A stretch of DNA of 64,000 nt from Dolomedes plantarius. Taxonomy: Eukaryota; Arthropoda; Arachnida; Araneae; Dolomedidae. The stretch covers positions 65,926,308 to 65,990,307 of the forward strand of contig OU015501.1 of the NCBI GenBank assembly GCA_907164885.2, given 5' to 3'. Shown here in pieces: positions 61,213-64,000 of this stretch (position 1 is the first letter of the stretch; each line of letters starts with the position of its first letter). The position numbers and the translations under genes are program-made. The notes under the pieces are model-generated. The model was not told where the DNA came from. It was given only the letters and a program-made list of their open reading frames with translations, and made no database searches.

Positions 61213-62576
61213 CACTGCTGGCCACTGTAAATGCAACACCCTGAAGGAAACATGCAAATAACATGAAATTTACAACATGCATTAGCGGAGGTGAGATATG
61301 CAAATGATTAGAATTTCAGCGCAGACGCACATCACGCGCGCCTGTGGCGCCACTTCAAAGCGCTATTTAAGGCTTGGAGATTTCGACGATTTCAAGTTCG
61401 GCAATTGTGTTTTTCTTGTGGTTTTTTCAAAAAAATGATCAATTATGCCTCGTCGAAAACAGCGATCATCTTTTGATCAAGTATCCGAGTTCGACAGAGG
61501 AAGGATAGTGGCCTACCGAGATTGTGGATTATCTTTCAGGGAAATAGGTAGTCGTGTTGGACGAAACCAAACAACTGTAATGCGGATATGTGATCGTTGG
61601 ATGCAGAAGGGTACGACGGACCGGCGTGTTCGATCGCATCCACCTCAGCGCACCACTTCACGTGATGACAGGCAAATTGTGCGCATGGCAGTGATGGATC
61701 GCTCTGTCACATCACGAACCATAGCACAGCACATGCAGTCTGTAACGCATCATCCAGTGTCTGCGCGTACCATTCGACGCCGTACACTTGACGCAGAACC
61801 ACAGACGTCTCCGCCGCCAATGGTGCGATGACAGAAGGATGTGGACGGCAGAATGGAATGAAATTGTCTTTACTGACGATTCACGCTTCTGTCTGCAACA
61901 CCACGATGGTCGCATTCGAGTCTGGAGACACCGTGAAGAGAGGATGATGAACAGCTGCGTTATGCACCGCCACACTGGTCCTGCACCGGGTATTATGGCA
62001 TGGGGCGGTATTGGATATCACTCTCGCACACCTCTAGTATGCATTGCCGGTACTTTAAACGGCCAGCGCTACATCTCCGAGGTGTTGGATCCAGATGTCC
62101 CCCCTTACCTTCAGGGCTTGCCCACAGCCATATTTCAACAGGATAATGCGCGACCACACGTGGCACGCATTGTCCAACGGTTCTTCGTCAATCGCCAGAT
62201 TGAATTGCTTCCCTGGCCGCCTCGCTCTCCGGATCTTTCGCCGATAGAAATATGTGGTCCATGGTTGCTCTACGATTGACCCAGATTCCATCCCCAGCTG
62301 CCTCAGCAGATCAACTTTGGCAACGTGTGGAAGCTGCTTGGTCTGCTGTACCCCAAGAACTTATCCAAAGTCTCTTTGAATCAATGCCGAGGCGTGTGGC
62401 AGCGATGATCTCCAACAATGGCGGCTACTCTGGCTACTGATTTTGGCAGGAACCACACTTCACGGAAGTCTATAAATTTAATCATTTGATACTTGGTCAA
62501 CATGTTATCTACAAAATAAATTTTGTTGTGATATCTCTTGTCTTTCTTGGTGTTGCAATTTGGGTGGCCAGCAGTG
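61213..62576 (+). mobile_element. Tc1-like transposon (DD34E) with TIRs
   Basis: The left end CACTGCTGGCCACTGTAAAT and right end GGTGGCCAGCAGTG form inverted repeats flanked by TA at 61211-61212 and 62577-62578. The TIRs also share GTTGCAA/ATGCAAC-type sequence further in. The single transposase gene on the plus strand is broken. The family is distinct from the elements at 116 and 63273. Confidence 0.93.
61445..62440 (+). pseudogene. Tc1-like DD34E transposase pseudogene
   Basis: Starts with ATG at 61445 (MPRRKQRSSFDQVSEFDRGR). The paired helix-turn-helix DNA-binding region ends in SARTIRRR near 61780. An internal deletion of roughly 45-50 bp with a frame change joins this to the catalytic domain at 61788-62279, which has EIVFTDDSRF (first Asp), FQQDNARPH (second Asp) and SPDLSPIE (Glu, 34 residues after the second Asp). 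One A is missing after SPIE, sending the frame into a stop at 62277-62279. The correct frame resumes at 62252 and ends at 62440 with NNGGYSGY, the normal C terminus. It is otherwise well preserved, so insertion was fairly recent. Confidence 0.92.
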
Positions 62577-62579
62577 TAT

Positions 62580-63175
62580 TAAGAATTGAGATTTAAAAAT
62601 ATAACAGGAAAAATTATTAGATATGTTATTCAGTTTTCATAATGTACTTTTTCTGTACAGCATACTATCAAATTACGTTCAAGCAAGATTTCCCTAGAGC
62701 TATAAAATCTCAAGGAACAGAGTATTATCTGAGATCAATATTGATAGATAAATAATGAGTCCCAGTTCAAATAGTTTGCTGTAGGAGAATAGTGTAATGC
62801 AAATGATATTATGTATTAGAAATAATGACTTCAATTTAGCGGTATCTTGAAATTTAAATAAAATATGAACTAAGAGACTAATTTTAGCTGAAATAATATG
62901 TCATTAAAATTCTTTTAATAAAAATCTGAAACAATTTCAACCCATTAAAAATATACTTAAAATACCCTTTTTAAAAAAGACTTTGGGAAATGACTTACAA
63001 GGTTAAAAAAACAAAACCCAATGTTTGGACACTAAATTCATTTAATTATACATAAATAAAAATATATGCCATTAATTGGTAAGTTTTGTATTGTAATAAA
63101 AGTTAGTTGAATTATAAATAAAGTGTCTTGGTTTTAACTTATAAACTTATCTCGACGTAAGTTGCGACTCATGAA
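62580..63175. other. AT-rich interval, nothing recognised
   Basis: No gene or element end identified between the two Tc1-like transposons. Confidence 0.5.
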
Positions 63176-63179
63176 CTAA

Positions 63180-63181
63180 CA

Positions 63182-63229
<48 letters not shown>

Positions 63230-63235
63230 ATATAT

Positions 63236-63272
<37 letters not shown>
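63180..63272. repeat. (CT)n(CTAT)n(TA)n microsatellite
   Basis: A compound simple repeat ending in TA, into which the following Tc1-like element is inserted. Confidence 0.95.
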
Positions 63273-63275
<3 letters not shown>

Positions 63276-64000
63276 TCATGGAAAAAAAAATTAGCGCACC
63301 AAGAAGGAGTCGTCAAAATGAAACGAAATTTTACATACGTAATGACTACTTTGATATAAGTAAATGATAAGAAAATCAAAGAATAAGGATAATTTATTTC
63401 AGAGAAAAAAGCAAAAGAACGGAGCAGTTAATACTCCGTTGGACCCCCTCTAGCGCGAATGCACGATGCGATACGATCGGGCATTGAGTCATACAAGTTC
63501 TGTAGATATCTTGAGACATTTCGTTCCATATTTGCTGTAACCTTGCCTCTAGTTCGTTCAAACTCGTGGGATGCCCAACTCGTCGTCCCAAATGATCGCA
63601 GATATGCTCGATTGGAGACAAATCTGTGGATCGGGCAGGCCAAGGAAGGGTAGTAACAGTGCGGAGACAGTCTTGTGACACCCTTGTCGTATGAGGTCGA
63701 GCATTGTCTTCTTGAAAAATGGCTCCTGGGAGCCGTTGCATGAGTGGCAACACATGTGGTTGCATGATTTCATGAACATACCGCTGGGCTGTCATGGTGC
63801 CACGGAACAATACTAGGGGTGACCGTGTATTGTAGGCAATGTCACCCCATACCATCACACCAGCTGTGGGAGCGATGTGTCGCTGTACAGCAAAGGCAGG
63901 ATTGAAGCGTTCACCATGGGCTCTCCACACACGAACACGATTGTCATCACTGCCGAGATTGAATCTGGATTCGTCGCTAAAGACGACCTGGTTCCATTCC
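63273..64000 (-). mobile_element. Tc1-like transposon, second copy of the 116-1522 family, cut by window end
   Basis: Left TIR CACTCATGGAAAAAAAAATT follows TA at 63271-63272 and matches the element at 116 almost base for base through the first 600 bp. The other end lies beyond the window. Confidence 0.92.
63394..64000 (-). pseudogene. Tc1-like transposase (DD32E-type), partial, frameshifted at C terminus
   Basis: The open frame extends to the window edge. It contains RVRVWRAHGERF, GVMVWGDIAYNTRSPLVLFR, the second catalytic Asp in FQEDNARPH (Glu replaces the usual Gln before D) and the Glu in STDLSPIEHICD. The spacing between these is again 32 residues. A one-base loss after NEMSQD shifts the frame, so the normal C terminus (LYDSMPDRIASCIRARGG) appears in another frame at about 63430-63510. 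It is better preserved than the copy at 240-1290. The N-terminal DNA-binding part is outside the window. Confidence 0.88.

Overview
The window looks like intergenic or intronic DNA from an arthropod nuclear genome, most likely an araneomorph spider. The evidence is high A+T content, many (TA)n arrays, RNA polymerase II gene signals (TATA boxes, GT-AG introns, AATAAA), and Tc1-like, piggyBac, pogo, P-element, Helitron, SINE and LINE remnants. The Tc1-like transposases resemble, from memory, families that are very abundant in orb-weaver genomes. No housekeeping gene, tRNA gene, rRNA or CRISPR array was seen. All identities were judged by eye.

The only convincing host genes are three members of a small secreted histidine/glycine-repeat family, all on the minus strand. 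Two-exon models were built by hand. Each has a TATA box, a tiny first exon (ATG, or ATG plus two codons), an intron of about 300 bp, and a second exon. The second exon encodes the rest of a signal peptide, a short acidic spacer ending in K or R, and a long HHHG/HHHHHG repeat. AATAAA follows about 45-60 bp after the stop. Members are at 3.5-4.3 kb (frameshifted inside the repeat), 20.4-21.2 kb and 26.4-27.2 kb (both intact). A metal-binding cuticle protein, as in zinc-hardened fangs or claws, is the best functional guess, but it is only a guess.

The two intact genes lie in a head-to-tail tandem duplication (copy A about 15.79-23.39 kb, copy B about 23.39-28.27 kb; ancestral unit about 3.8 kb). 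After duplicating, A took a 2.7-kb piggyBac element at TTAA and a 1.1-kb pogo-like element in a TA tract. B took a 1.0-kb internally deleted piggyBac at a different TTAA. Each copy serves as the empty-site control for the other.

Layout: 0-1.5 kb Tc1-like element; 2.4-3.1 kb Helitron pieces; 3.5-4.3 kb broken His gene; 6.2-8.6 kb direct and inverted repeats around a SINE; 8.6-15 kb featureless; 15-28.3 kb His-gene duplication; 28.3-40.6 kb sparse, with one Helitron; 40.6-42.4 kb Helitron, SINE and LINE fragment; 44.3 kb GC-rich island; 45-48.3 kb inverted repeat with unrecognised coding remnants; 48.5-55.8 kb P-element pseudogene and foldback elements, possibly inside introns of a spliced transcript; 56.4 kb second GC-rich island; 58.9-59.5 kb second Helitron family; 61.2-62.6 kb Tc1-like DD34E element; 63.27 kb to the end a second copy of the first Tc1-like family.
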